Below are positions 55,757 to 64,000 of a DNA stretch of 64,000 nucleotides, in pieces. The stretch is from Cupidesulfovibrio sp000226255 (GTDB taxonomy: Bacteria > Desulfobacterota > Desulfovibrionia > Desulfovibrionales > Desulfovibrionaceae): the NCBI RefSeq assembly GCF_003402415.2, contig NZ_AP036014.1, positions 1,426,001-1,490,000 on the forward strand. Direction: 5' to 3'. Numbering within the stretch: the stretch's first letter is position 1; each line of letters opens with the position of its first letter. The position numbers were made by a program, and so were the translations under genes. A model generated the notes under the pieces. The model saw only the letters and a program-made list of their open reading frames with translations, searched no databases and was not told the DNA's origin.

Positions 55757-56479
55757 CTACAACCCGCCGCGCGCGGCCATGTGCCGGGTAAGTTCGTCGA
55801 ACACGCCGTCGATGTCGAGGGTGGTGGTGTCCACCGTGACGGCATCGTCGGCGGGTCGCAGCGGGGCCACGGCGCGGTTGCGGTCCATGTCGTCCCGTTC
55901 GCGGATCTGGGCGGCGATGGTTGCGAGATCGGCGGGCTGGCCCTGCGCTTCCAGTTGCAGACAGCGGCGGCGGGCGCGTTCCTCGGGCGTTGCGTCCAGG
56001 AAGAACTTGTGCCGCGCGGCGGGAAACACCACGGTGCCCATGTCGCGACCTTCCACCACCAGGGCGCAGGAGGCCCCAAGGGCCTGTTGCGCCGCCTTCA
56101 GCCGCTCGCGCACCACCGGCAGGGTGGCGATGCGCGAGGCAAGGGCCGCCACTTCCTCGGTGCGGATTTCCTCGCCCACGGGCACGCCGTTGCAGGACAG
56201 CACGGAGGCCCCGCCCGCACCGGACAGCGCGAAGCAGAAGCCTTCCAGCCGGGCGCGCAGCTCGCCTTCCGGCAGTTCGTGCGCGCCGGGGCCCAGCTTC
56301 CAGGCCAGGGTACGGAACATGGCCCCGGTGTCCAGGTAAGCCACGCCCAGCGCATCGGCAAGGCGCTTGGCCAGGGTGGTCTTGCCCACGCCCGCCGGGC
56401 CGTCCAGGGTGACCACGGGAACGGTGGGCGCACCGGTGCTTCCGGCTGCCTTGGAACAGGCGCAACATTTACCCGGCAT
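55757..56479 (-). CDS. cmk: Cytidylate kinase
   Basis: Cmk phosphorylates CMP and dCMP. The 240-residue protein has P-loop TLDGPAGVGKTTLAKRLA (about 23-40), LDTGAMFRTLAWKLG near 49-63, VEGRDMGTVVFPAARHKFFL near 142-161 and the lid region RERDDMDRNRAVAPLRPADD near 191-210. An N-terminal extra stretch MPGKCCACSKAAGS with three Cys is unusual. The start ATG lies inside hisC: the two frames overlap by 11 bases, with GGAGATC as ribosome-binding site. Confidence 0.93.
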   Translation of the reverse strand: MPGKCCACSKAAGSTGAPTVPVVTLDGPAGVGKTTLAKRLADALGVAYLDTGAMFRTLAWKLGPGAHELPEGELRARLEGFCFALSGAGGASVLSCNGVPVGEEIRTEEVAALASRIATLPVVRERLKAAQQALGASCALVVEGRDMGTVVFPAARHKFFLDATPEERARRRCLQLEAQGQPADLATIAAQIRERDDMDRNRAVAPLRPADDAVTVDTTTLDIDGVFDELTRHMAARGGL

Positions 56480-57623
56480 GGGACATGATCTCCCCGGCGG
56501 CCTTCAGGAACGCCGCGTTCTCGTCCGGGCTGCCCACGCTGACGCGCAAGAGGTCGGGCAGGCCGTAGCTTTTCAGCGGGCGGATGATGATGCCGCGCCG
56601 CAGCAGTTCCTCGAACAGGTGCGCCGCGCCCTTCCCGCCCGAGGCCGGGCGGAACATCAGGAAGTTGGCCTTGCTGGGGTACACGTGGCAGCCCAGCGCG
56701 GCCAGCCCGGCCGTCAGCGCGTCGCGCCCCTCGGTGGTCACGCGCAGGGTCTCGGCGCGGAACACCTCGTCCGCCAGCGCGGCCATGCCCGCCTCTTCGG
56801 CCAGGATGTTCACGCTGAACGGCAGCCGCACCCGGCGCAGGTAGTCGGCCAGTTGCACGGGCAGGATGCCGTAGCCCAGGCGCAGCCCGGCCAGGCCGAA
56901 GCTCTTGGAAAAGGTGCGCAACACGGCAAGGTTGGGAAATTCGTCGATGCGCGCAAGCAGCGAGTGGGCCGCCTCGTCGCCGCAGAAGTCCATGTACGCC
57001 TCGTCCACCACCAGCAGGCAGCCGGTGGGCAGGGCGCGTGCCAGCCGTTCCAGGTCGGCCACGGGCGGGCAGAAGCCGGAGGGGTTGTCCGGCGTGGTCA
57101 CGAACACCACGGCGGTGGCGTCGTCCACCAGGGCCAGCAGCCCGTCCCAGTCGAACGAAAAGTCCGCCGCCAGCGGGGCCTGGCGGAATTCCACGCCCGC
57201 GAGGCGGGTCTGCAACTCGTAGATGCTGAAGCACGGGTTGAACGCCACCACGTTGTGCACGCCCGGCACCGCGCGCACCCGCACAATGAGGTCGATGATC
57301 TCGTCCGAGCCGTTGCCCGCCACCACGCGCTCGGCGGGCACGCCGTGATGCGCGGCGATGGCCGCCGTCAGGCGCGGGTTGCCCGACTGGGCGTAGCGGA
57401 AGGCCAGGTCCGCCTTCTGGCGCAGGGCCTGCTGCACCACCGGCGAGGTGCCCAGCGGATTTTCGTTGCTGGCCAGCTTGATGACGTGGGCAAGGCCGTA
57501 CCTGTCGCGGATTTCGTCGATGGACAGGCCGGGCGTGTACGGCTTGAATCCGCGCACCTCGGGCCGCACGGCGTCGGGCGAGGCGAACGGAAGACCGCTG
57601 GGGGCGCTTGTGTCGGCGCTCAT
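56469..57623 (-). CDS. hisC: Histidinol-phosphate aminotransferase
   Basis: HisC is a PLP enzyme of histidine synthesis. The 384-residue protein carries LASNENPLGTSPVV near 50-63, AGNGSDEIIDLIVR near 105-118, TTPDNPSGFCPP near 170-181, VVDEAYMDFCGD near 205-216 and the PLP-lysine region RTFSKSFGLAGLRLGYG near 235-251. The ATG at 57623 follows AAGGAGC. It overlaps cmk by 11 bases. Some relatives also act on aromatic amino acids. Confidence 0.93.
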   Translation of the reverse strand: MSADTSAPSGLPFASPDAVRPEVRGFKPYTPGLSIDEIRDRYGLAHVIKLASNENPLGTSPVVQQALRQKADLAFRYAQSGNPRLTAAIAAHHGVPAERVVAGNGSDEIIDLIVRVRAVPGVHNVVAFNPCFSIYELQTRLAGVEFRQAPLAADFSFDWDGLLALVDDATAVVFVTTPDNPSGFCPPVADLERLARALPTGCLLVVDEAYMDFCGDEAAHSLLARIDEFPNLAVLRTFSKSFGLAGLRLGYGILPVQLADYLRRVRLPFSVNILAEEAGMAALADEVFRAETLRVTTEGRDALTAGLAALGCHVYPSKANFLMFRPASGGKGAAHLFEELLRRGIIIRPLKSYGLPDLLRVSVGSPDENAAFLKAAGEIMSHAG

Positions 57624-57980
57624 GGTGGAACGTGCTCCTTCGTTGGGCGCGCGGCGGGGCGGGGGTGCGCCCGTCGTCGCGGAAGACCCATCAGATAGTC
57701 CAAGGGGCGCGCACAGCGCAAGGGGCGGCGCGGTGATGGCCGTGCGGTGGTGAAGCCGGGGCTTGCCCCGTCTGCGCGTGCTTCGCCCTCTTCCTGCGTG
57801 GGGCGCATCTTCTGCTGGCCCCTTGCCCCTTGCCCCCGTCCGCCGGGTGCGTATATCGTGAAGGATGGCCGCGTGCCCGAGCGCGGCGTGCAGTACGTCT
57901 TGTTTCGCGGGCACATGGTCCGCGGGGCGATGCGAACACTCATGCGGATACACGCGGGACGGCACACACGGAGGCAGATC
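57624..57980. other. Divergent promoter gap between hisC and the NADH dehydrogenase
   Basis: 357 bases with no gene. It must hold both start regions; no clear promoter pair or operator was recognised. Confidence 0.4.
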
Positions 57981-59375
57981 ATGATCGGCCAGAACGATAC
58001 GGACAGGTTCTCGCGCGGTACCGGCAGGCCCCGCGTGGTCATCGTGGGGGGGGGCTTCGGCGGGCTGTGGGCGGCGCGGCGGCTGGCCCGGTCCGGCCGG
58101 GTGGACGTGGTGCTGGTGGACCGCAACAACTACCATACCTTTTTGCCGCTGCTGTACCAGGTGGCGGCGGCCGAGATAGAGCCGGAGCAGATTGCCTACC
58201 CCTTGCGCGGGGTGTTCCGGCGGCAGGACCGCGTCAGCGTGGCGCTGGCGGAGGTGCGCGGCGTGGATGGCGCGCGGCGGGTGCTGCACACCGACGGGCC
58301 GGACATTCCCTACGACCACCTGATTCTTGCGCCGGGCAGCCTTACCTCGTTCTTCGGGGTGCCCGGCGCGGCGGAAAACGCCTACACCCTGAAATCGCTG
58401 GAAGATGCGGTGCGCCTGCGCAACCACATCCTGGCCTGCTTCGAGCGCGCCAGCCTGACCGAAGACCCGGCCCGGCGCGCCGCGCTGCTGACCTTCACCG
58501 TGGTGGGCGGCGGGCCCACCGGCGTGGAGTTTGCCGGGGCGCTGGCGGAACTGGTGCGCACCCCGCTGGCGCGCGACTTTCCGGAACTGGCGGGCAAGAC
58601 GCCCGCCCGCATCGTGCTGCTGGAGGCCGCCGACGGGCTGCTGACCGGCTTTCCCGAGCAGTTGCGCACCTACGCCCGCGACCGTCTGGCCCTGATGGGC
58701 GTGGAGGTGCGCACCAAGGCCGGGGTGGCCGAGGTGGGGCCCACCGACGTGCGCCTGGGTGACGGCATGCGCATCGCCACGTGCACCGTGGCCTGGACGG
58801 CCGGGGTGCGCGGGCACGACGTGGCGGCGGCGCTGGGCCTGCCCGTGGGGCGGGGCGGCCGCGTGCCGGTGCTGCCCACCCTGCAGGTGGACGGGCACCC
58901 GGAAATCCACGTGGTGGGCGACCTTTCGCTGCCCGAGGGACAGAATCCGCCCATGATCGCCCCCAACGCCACCCAGCAGGGCCGCCATGCGGCGGCCAAC
59001 GTGCTGCGGCTGCTGCAGGGCGGCAAGGCCAAGGTCTTCCGGTACCGCGACAAGGGGGCCATGGCCACCATCGGGCGGCAGGCGGCGGTGGTGCGGCTGG
59101 GGCGCTTTGCCTTTTCCGGGCTGTGGGCCTGGGTGCTGTGGCTGTTCGTGCACCTGGCCTACCTGATCGGCTTCCGCAACCGGCTGTTCGTGCTGGTGAA
59201 TTGGGCGTGGGATTACCTGTTCTTCGAGCGTTCGGTGCGGCTCATCCTGCCGCGCGTGGCCATGGACGACGCAGTGTGCGAGGCCCCGCCGGAGGTGGCG
59301 GACGGCGCGGATGCCGGGGCCGGGAACGGGCGGGATGCCGAAGGGGCCAAGGGGACGGGCCAAGCCGCGTCATGA
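57981..59375 (+). CDS. ndh: Type II NADH dehydrogenase (NDH-2), FAD-dependent
   Basis: The 464-residue flavoprotein has the FAD loop VVIVGGGFGGLWAARRL (about 19-35), RNNYHTFLPLLYQVAAAEIE near 48-67, the NADH loop FTVVGGGPTGVEFAGALAEL near 172-191 and QNPPMIAPNATQQGRHAAAN near 314-333. C-terminal hydrophobic segments (about 380-412) serve as membrane anchor. It passes electrons from NADH to quinone without pumping protons. The ATG at 57981 follows GGAGG. In a sulfate reducer it probably helps with oxygen or redox stress; that is inference. Confidence 0.88.
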   Translation: MIGQNDTDRFSRGTGRPRVVIVGGGFGGLWAARRLARSGRVDVVLVDRNNYHTFLPLLYQVAAAEIEPEQIAYPLRGVFRRQDRVSVALAEVRGVDGARRVLHTDGPDIPYDHLILAPGSLTSFFGVPGAAENAYTLKSLEDAVRLRNHILACFERASLTEDPARRAALLTFTVVGGGPTGVEFAGALAELVRTPLARDFPELAGKTPARIVLLEAADGLLTGFPEQLRTYARDRLALMGVEVRTKAGVAEVGPTDVRLGDGMRIATCTVAWTAGVRGHDVAAALGLPVGRGGRVPVLPTLQVDGHPEIHVVGDLSLPEGQNPPMIAPNATQQGRHAAANVLRLLQGGKAKVFRYRDKGAMATIGRQAAVVRLGRFAFSGLWAWVLWLFVHLAYLIGFRNRLFVLVNWAWDYLFFERSVRLILPRVAMDDAVCEAPPEVADGADAGAGNGRDAEGAKGTGQAAS

Positions 59376-59456
59376 CCTTGCGCAAGGGAGCAAAAGGGAC
59401 GGAGGTTGAGCGGGGAATGTTCCGGAACGCCTCTCATCACGGGAAGTAAACGGAAA

Positions 59457-59485
59457 GGGCCGCCGCGAACGGTTCGCGACGGCCC
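59457..59485. terminator. Bidirectional terminator
   Basis: GGGCCG and CGCGAA pair with TTCGCG and CGGCCC across one mismatch with loop CGG. It separates the convergent ndh and universal stress protein genes. Confidence 0.75.
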
Positions 59486-59569
59486 CTGGTCTTCAATGAG
59501 TAGGGCAATGGGGAACAGGGCTCTATGGCCCGGCGGCCATTCCCTGTAGTCGTCCGGCCGCCCTGCGGG

Positions 59570-60013
59570 CTACACCGAAGGACGGATGGTCAGCACCGGC
59601 TGGCGGGCGCTCTTGACCACCTTTTCGGCCACCGAGCCGAACAGGATGCGGTCCAGCCCCTTGCGGCCATGGGTGCCCATGATGATCACGTCCGCGCCTT
59701 CCTTGTCGGCGATGCCCAGGATTTCCTCGGCCGCATAGCCGGTGACGATGCGCCCCTCGGCCTTGATGCCCTGGAAATTTTCGGCCACGAACGATTCCAT
59801 GGCCTTTTCCGCACCGGACACGATCTCGCCCACGAAGTTCTCGATGGAGTTCGGCGGCACGTGGAAGCCCACGTACTGGCTGAGCGAGGGGGCGGCGTAC
59901 AGCACCAGCACCGATGCGCCAGCCATCCTGGCGAAAGAGGATGCGTATTCGGCAACGTCCTTGCTGTGCTCGGAAAAGTCCACGGCGCAGAGAATCTTCT
60001 TGAAGTCCTTCAT
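59570..60013 (-). CDS. Universal stress protein (UspA family)
   Basis: The 147-residue protein begins MKDFKKILCAVDFSEHSKDV and ends with the ATP-binding motif MGTHGRKGLDRILFGSVAEK followed by VLTIRPSV, the usual layout of ATP-binding Usp proteins. It acts in the cytoplasm under stress; exact role varies. The ATG at 60013 follows GGAGG. A candidate promoter lies at 60087-60115. Confidence 0.93.
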   Translation of the reverse strand: MKDFKKILCAVDFSEHSKDVAEYASSFARMAGASVLVLYAAPSLSQYVGFHVPPNSIENFVGEIVSGAEKAMESFVAENFQGIKAEGRIVTGYAAEEILGIADKEGADVIIMGTHGRKGLDRILFGSVAEKVVKSARQPVLTIRPSV

Positions 60014-60086
60014 GGTGTTCCTCCGTGGTTACGGGTTCCGTGCCCCTCTCGGGGCCGGGTGGCAGTCTGAACCTCTTCGTATTCTT

Positions 60087-60115
60087 ACAGTATGCCCTGC
60101 GGGTGAAATAGACAA
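60087..60115 (-). promoter_or_regulatory. Candidate promoter of the universal stress protein gene
   Basis: On the minus strand TTGTCT and TACTGT are 17 bases apart, about 75 bases before the start codon. Confidence 0.6.
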
Positions 60116-60307
60116 GGGCGGATTTCATGCGTACTGTCCGGTTGTGGGCAAGCCGTGCCGCCCGGCAGCTTTTTCCCGCTGTTCACGAAAGTGGGAGCCA
60201 TGAATTTCAGGCGGTTCCATGAATGATGCCCGTGGCAGGGTTCTTGCTTCGGCACGGTCGGACCCTGCATGCACGACATGCGCTACATCCCTGACATGGG
60301 GGACGTC

Positions 60308-60826
60308 ATGAAGATCGGCACGGAACAACTGGAGGCCCTGCAACGGCAGGAGCAGACGCAGAAGAAGACCACCGGGGGCGTGAGCGCCACCGGATCTGTG
60401 GGCGACTTCGGCGCGCTGCTTTCGCAGGAGCTGGCAGGCACCGAGGCGTCGCAGTCCGCTGCGTCCGTGGTGCCGCCGGGGGCGGCGGGCATCGACCCGT
60501 TGCTCATGGCCTCGACGGTGGATGGCGTGAACGGAGTGGACGCCACCTCCGCCGATGCGACCGGCCTCGATGAGGCCATGGCGCAACTGGACGGGCTGCT
60601 CGACAACTGGGACGCCTACGCCCGCGAACTGGGGCAGGGGGCGTCTTCCGGCGGGCTGCGCGGCGCGTATTCGATGCTGCAAGGCATCGACAGTTCGTTG
60701 CGCGACCTCAAGCAGACCATGCCCAACCTTTCCGACCACGAAGGGCTCGCGGCCGTGGTCAACGAACTCGAAGTGATGGCCGCCACGGAGAAGTTCAAGT
60801 TCAACAGGGGCGATTACGCCTCGTAG
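60308..60826 (+). CDS. Unknown protein, 172 residues
   Basis: The start ATG at 60308 follows GGGGGA; longer readings from 60269 or 60296 are possible. The product begins MKIGTEQLEALQRQEQ, has a Ser/Ala-rich middle and ends with a helical part (ELEVMAATEKFKFNRGDYAS). There is no signal peptide or membrane segment. The VGDFGALLSQEL segment loosely recalls N-terminal parts of flagellar rod or hook-length proteins, but the match is too weak to name it. A terminator at 60946 follows. Confidence 0.65.
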   Translation: MKIGTEQLEALQRQEQTQKKTTGGVSATGSVGDFGALLSQELAGTEASQSAASVVPPGAAGIDPLLMASTVDGVNGVDATSADATGLDEAMAQLDGLLDNWDAYARELGQGASSGGLRGAYSMLQGIDSSLRDLKQTMPNLSDHEGLAAVVNELEVMAATEKFKFNRGDYAS

Positions 60827-60945
60827 GCCTGGGCAAACCGACCTTTCCCCGTCGCGCGGGACGTGCGGCGGGGATGTACGGTGAGCCCGTCAGCGGCGTG
60901 CCGTTCCCTCGCCCCGGCGGGGAGACGGCATGACAGAGCGGCACG

Positions 60946-60973
60946 ACGCCGCGCCTTCGGGCGCGGCGTTTTC
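60946..60973 (+). terminator. Rho-independent terminator
   Basis: ACGCCGCGCC and GGCGCGGCGT form a 10-bp stem with the stable tetraloop TTCG, followed by TTTTCC. Confidence 0.85.
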
Positions 60974-61070
60974 CGTTTTTACATGATTATGGTGTGTTGG
61001 CGTGGTTGCGCGAGGCAAATTCAAACAAGCGGCACCGGAACTGCTCTGAGGGGACGAGGCGGACCGAACA

Positions 61071-61928
61071 TCATCCCCGCGCGGGCAGCACGGCCAGCGG
61101 GGTGTACACCGGGTGGGGGCCGCCAAGGTCGCTGCGCCACAGCACCATTTCGCGCACCATGCAGGCGGGCCAGGGCGAGGCGGCACGGGTGATTCCGGCG
61201 TCAATGGCCGCCAGCAGGGCCGCCAGCAGGGCCGCCAGCAGGGCCGCGCGCGCGCCCGCCGCCTGCGGAAAAGCGGGGAAAGCCGATTCGCCCTCCGGGC
61301 GTGTGCAAGCCACCCGTTCAGCGCCCCTTGGTCCGTGTTCCTGCCGGTCGTGTTCGGGGCGGTCGATGCCCCGCGCCGCGTGCACGCGGGCCAGCGTGAG
61401 GTGCGGCGCAAAGGGGCGGCCCTCCGGTGCGAAGCCCAGCGGGGCCAGCGCCGCATTGACGGCCCCGGCAAGGGATGCGCACTCCTTCCCGCCCCGCGTC
61501 AGGCCCAGCCACAACACGCGCGGCGCGCCCCTGGCGGGGAACGCCCCGGCCCTGCCCACGGCCAGCGTGAACGGGGCGAAGGCCACTTCGGCCAGCGCCG
61601 TGGTGAGTTCCGGAATGCGCGGAGTGGGCACATTGCCCAGAAAACGCAGGGTCAGGTGCCAGTTGCCGGGGGGCGTCCAGCGCAGGCGGCGCAGCAGGTC
61701 GGCCAGCGCCGGTTGGCGGGCATCGGCGGGCGTGCGGCCGGGCGCGCGCAGGTGGTCGCGCAGCATGGCCAGCCGGTCTTGCCATTCCTGAGGCAGGGGC
61801 AGCCCCACGAAGCAGCGCACAGCAGGCTCAGCGCCCTTTTGGGCAGACTGGCAGGATTGCCCCGACTGATCGGCGGGGGCGGCAGCGCCCACGTCTCCGC
61901 CAGACTCGGAAACAGGGCGGCCGTTCAT
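61071..61928 (-). CDS. thpR: RNA 2',3'-cyclic phosphodiesterase (2H family) with extensions
   Basis: ThpR opens 2',3'-cyclic phosphate ends of RNA. The two catalytic HxTx motifs are HLTLRFLG near residue 91 and HLTLARVH near 175. The family is about 180-190 residues; this one is 285 because of a 37-residue N-terminal extension and a roughly 60-residue insert after the second motif, which holds an Ala-Leu repeat encoded by three 12-bp units (61207-61242). The ATG at 61928 overlaps the cinA stop in an ATGA, so translation is coupled. Confidence 0.82.
   Translation of the reverse strand: MNGRPVSESGGDVGAAAPADQSGQSCQSAQKGAEPAVRCFVGLPLPQEWQDRLAMLRDHLRAPGRTPADARQPALADLLRRLRWTPPGNWHLTLRFLGNVPTPRIPELTTALAEVAFAPFTLAVGRAGAFPARGAPRVLWLGLTRGGKECASLAGAVNAALAPLGFAPEGRPFAPHLTLARVHAARGIDRPEHDRQEHGPRGAERVACTRPEGESAFPAFPQAAGARAALLAALLAALLAAIDAGITRAASPWPACMVREMVLWRSDLGGPHPVYTPLAVLPARG
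61207..61242. repeat. Three perfect 12-bp repeats inside thpR
   Basis: GCCGCCAGCAGG is repeated three times. On the minus strand it encodes an in-frame Ala-Leu-Leu-Ala repeat. Confidence 0.9.
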
Positions 61929-62512
61929 GGCGCGTCCGTTTCCCGGGGCGGCTCCTGCTCCCCGAGCAGGGCCAGCAGGGTTTCCACGGCGGCCTGGGCC
62001 GTGGCCAGGCGTACGGAGGCCCGGTCGCCGGGGAACAGCAAGCGTCGCGCGTGTACGGTATCTCCGTCGGCCACGGCCAGCCATACCGTGCCCACGGGTT
62101 TTTCCGGGGTGCCGCCATCGGGCCCGGCCACGCCGGAAACGGCCACGGCGTAGCGCGTCCCGGTCAGGCGGCGTACCCCCGCGGCCATGGCGCGCACCAC
62201 GGGCTCGCTCACCGCCCCGTGTGTAGCCAGCAGGACCGGGTCCACCCGCAGCACGTCGCGCTTCACCTCGTTGGCGTACGCCACCACCCCCCCCGTGAAC
62301 CACGCGGAACTGCCCGGCACGTCCGTGCACAGCGCGGCGATGAGCCCGCCGGTGCACGATTCCGCCGTGGCCAGCGTGGCCCCCCGCGCCACCAGCCGTT
62401 GCCCCAGCAATCGGATGCGCGCGTGCGGGGCCTCGGCGGGGCGGGAAAGGGCGTGAGAGCAGGGCCGGGAACCGGCTTCGGGGGCGTGCGGGACACATGG
62501 GGCGGGGGGCAT
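61925..62512 (-). CDS. CinA C-terminal domain protein (nicotinamide-nucleotide amidase type)
   Basis: The 195-residue protein is the stand-alone CinA/PncC domain: TLATAESCTGGLIAALCTDV near 46-65, the strand GGVVAYANEVKRDVL near 75-89 and AVSGVAGPDGGTPEKPVGTV near 125-144. Such enzymes deamidate NMN to NaMN in NAD recycling. The ATG at 62512 follows AGGAG; the first 25 residues are a Pro-rich leader not part of the domain. It is followed by thpR with a four-base overlap. Confidence 0.88.
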   Translation of the reverse strand: MPPAPCVPHAPEAGSRPCSHALSRPAEAPHARIRLLGQRLVARGATLATAESCTGGLIAALCTDVPGSSAWFTGGVVAYANEVKRDVLRVDPVLLATHGAVSEPVVRAMAAGVRRLTGTRYAVAVSGVAGPDGGTPEKPVGTVWLAVADGDTVHARRLLFPGDRASVRLATAQAAVETLLALLGEQEPPRETDAP

Positions 62513-62692
62513 GGGCGGCTCCTGATGGACGGGGTTGAGCGTGGTGCGGGCGTGGTGCGGGCGTGGCGGACGGCGCGTGGCGCGCATCCTTCCGCCCGGC
62601 TACCACCGAGGAACCTGCGCGGCAAGTGGCGCGCTTGCTACGGGCTGCCAGCGCTGCTACTCTGGTGGCCGACAAGCAGCCATGGAGACGCG

Positions 62693-63472
62693 ATGACCGA
62701 CCAGCGTGAGGAGATGGTTTCCGCCCTGCAGGATGAAGTGCTCAGCGAGATGGCCGAGACCTTCTTTTCCGCGCGCAAGGCCGTGGACGACGAAATCGAA
62801 CTGTTCCGCGCCCGCGAGGACGAACTGCGTCGGGCCAGCCAGCGCGCCCTGTGCCTGGCGGCGTGGCTGTCGGACCTGCTGACCGGCAGGGACATGGCCG
62901 AACGGCTGTGGCTTGCGCTGGGAGTGCCCGTGGACTTCCTGTCCCTGGTCGACTCCGGCGAACGCTGCCCGCACCGCGACCTGCCCTTTGCCTGGACCCG
63001 GCGCGGCCGTTACGAAAAACTGCTGCAGGACGTGTACGAGGACGCTTGGCGCGCCTTCGACGACTATGTCAACGGCACGGCCACGCCCGTGCCGGGGCGG
63101 CCGGGCAAGGTGCGCCGTCTGGGCTACCGGCGGTACCGCCGCTGGGCGGGCGAGATCAATCGGATGGTGGAGAAGGTCAACCGCGACCATTCGCCCTCGT
63201 GCGTGCTGGGCATGGCGCGGTCCATGGACGTGCAGGGACAGGACAAACTGCGGGTGGCTGGCGGCGGCATGGACGGCTATTCGTGCGCGCTGGACGCCAC
63301 GCTGGCCCTGCCGTGCCTGGACGAGCGGGTGCCCGAATTGCCCGACCTGCCGGAACTGCCGCCGCCGGACGCGGCCGCGCGCACCTTGCGTTCCTTCGCC
63401 CGCAAGGCATGGGACGAGCGGCGTAACCGTGCGGCCGAAGTGCTGGCGCGCGTGGAGCGTACGCAGGAATGA
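62693..63472 (+). CDS. Unknown charged protein, 259 residues
   Basis: The ATG at 62693 follows GGAG. The N-terminal part is a charged helix (residues 5-55, with EIELFRAREDELRRASQRAL). The middle has many Arg and aromatic residues (KVRRLGYRRYRRWAGEINRM near 143-162), and a Pro-rich stretch (DERVPELPDLPELPPPDAAA) precedes a final helix. There is no signal peptide. I do not recognise it and propose no function. It reads divergently from cinA and lies 204 bases before the PilZ gene. Confidence 0.65.
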   Translation: MTDQREEMVSALQDEVLSEMAETFFSARKAVDDEIELFRAREDELRRASQRALCLAAWLSDLLTGRDMAERLWLALGVPVDFLSLVDSGERCPHRDLPFAWTRRGRYEKLLQDVYEDAWRAFDDYVNGTATPVPGRPGKVRRLGYRRYRRWAGEINRMVEKVNRDHSPSCVLGMARSMDVQGQDKLRVAGGGMDGYSCALDATLALPCLDERVPELPDLPELPPPDAAARTLRSFARKAWDERRNRAAEVLARVERTQE

Positions 63473-63676
63473 CATTTTTTCGATGACACGCTGCGGGCCA
63501 GCCGTCCGGCAAGCCGGGACATCCGGCCAGCCGGTGGCGGGCCGAACACGACGGACGTTGCAGACACGGCGGGCATGGACCGAAATGGGGCGGTCCATGC
63601 GTGCCCAACGCACAGCAGAAGGTGCGCCGCGCGCAGGGGCCGCACGCGGCGCACGCCACGCAAGAGGGGAGAAGAC

Positions 63677-64000
63677 ATGGACGCGAAACAACCGGCGGCC
63701 GAACCCGCCGCCAAGTCCGGCGGCGAGCGCAGGCGCGCCGCCCGTGTGGCGGGGCGGTACAAGGGCCGCATCGAGATTTCCGGTTACGGCTTTTCGGTGA
63801 TGACCTGGGACGTCAGCCTCACCGGCGCGCGGTGCGCCGTGCGCGGCAAGTTTCCCGAGGGCACCGTGTGCACGCTGTTCGTGCAGAACGCCAAGGGCGA
63901 GGAAATGGGCCTGCCCGCCCGGGTGGTGCGCGGCACCGGCAACGACGTGCGGTTGAGCTTTTCGGCGGTGTCGCCAGAGGCCAGCCTGTTCCTGCGCGCC
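63677..64000 (+). CDS. PilZ-domain protein, 3'-truncated
   Basis: The first 108 residues are present; the gene runs past the window. The c-di-GMP signature is visible: RRRAAR near residues 18-23 and WDVSLTGARC near 43-52. PilZ domains bind c-di-GMP and control motility or surface functions. The ATG follows GGGGAGAAG. Confidence 0.88.
   Translation, partial: MDAKQPAAEPAAKSGGERRRAARVAGRYKGRIEISGYGFSVMTWDVSLTGARCAVRGKFPEGTVCTLFVQNAKGEEMGLPARVVRGTGNDVRLSFSAVSPEASLFLRA

Overview
The window is GC-rich (most genes use G/C in nearly every third position) and reads like a chromosome segment of a sulfate-reducing delta-proteobacterium of the Desulfovibrio/Nitratidesulfovibrio group. Supporting signs are the 16S rRNA sequence type, an NfnAB-type ferredoxin/NADPH transhydrogenase, a GH57 enzyme with a DUF3536-type C-terminus, a stand-alone SufC-SufB pair, a rdgC-recN gene run and many lone regulators. 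No phage, insertion sequence, CRISPR array or plasmid gene was seen; this is core chromosome with unusual local features.

Layout. 1-7000 is the end of a division and cell wall cluster: murG (cut by the window edge), murC, murB, ftsQ, ftsA, ftsZ. A 309-bp extragenic repeat element sits between murG and murC. 7000-12800 holds two tandem paralogous envelope proteins, a thioesterase, the membrane protease HtpX, a membrane polyferredoxin and a 31-residue membrane peptide. 12900-19500 is a run of minus-strand genes: a TrpF-like protein lacking the usual catalytic Cys, a double-ATPase ABC protein, a tandem 69-bp repeat, a PHP phosphatase, a ComFB protein and nfnB/nfnA. 19850-28000 carries a small unknown protein behind an octamer microsatellite, a GH57 glycosidase, a TPR protein, an orphan sensor kinase and a BI-1 family membrane protein. 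28300-41400 has lpxK and an RNase R with a very long basic tail on the plus strand. It then has a minus-strand unknown gene and a six-gene run rdgC-unknown-dppB-dppC-cgeB-recN.

41400-47620 is a complete rRNA operon (promoters, 16S, tRNA-Ile, tRNA-Ala, 23S, 5S, terminator). Its spacer also contains a broken copy of the 3' half of tRNA-Ala. 48157-57623 holds the two-gene SufC-SufB unit, a rhomboid protease, an RluD-CoaE fusion, upp, uraA, cmk and hisC. 57981-64000 holds a type II NADH dehydrogenase, a universal stress protein, small unknown proteins, cinA-thpR and the start of a PilZ protein.

How the parts fit: the cluster covers envelope synthesis and division (mur/fts, lpxK), RNA processing (rnr, thpR, RluD), pyrimidine salvage (upp-uraA), electron transfer (Nfn, NDH-2, polyferredoxin) and Fe-S biogenesis. 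The most unusual observations are a dispersed family of structured extragenic repeats, a tRNA remnant inside the rRNA spacer, two C-terminal partner-binding peptides in FtsZ, a minimal SufCB unit without a desulfurase, and the RluD-CoaE fusion with a low-complexity insert.
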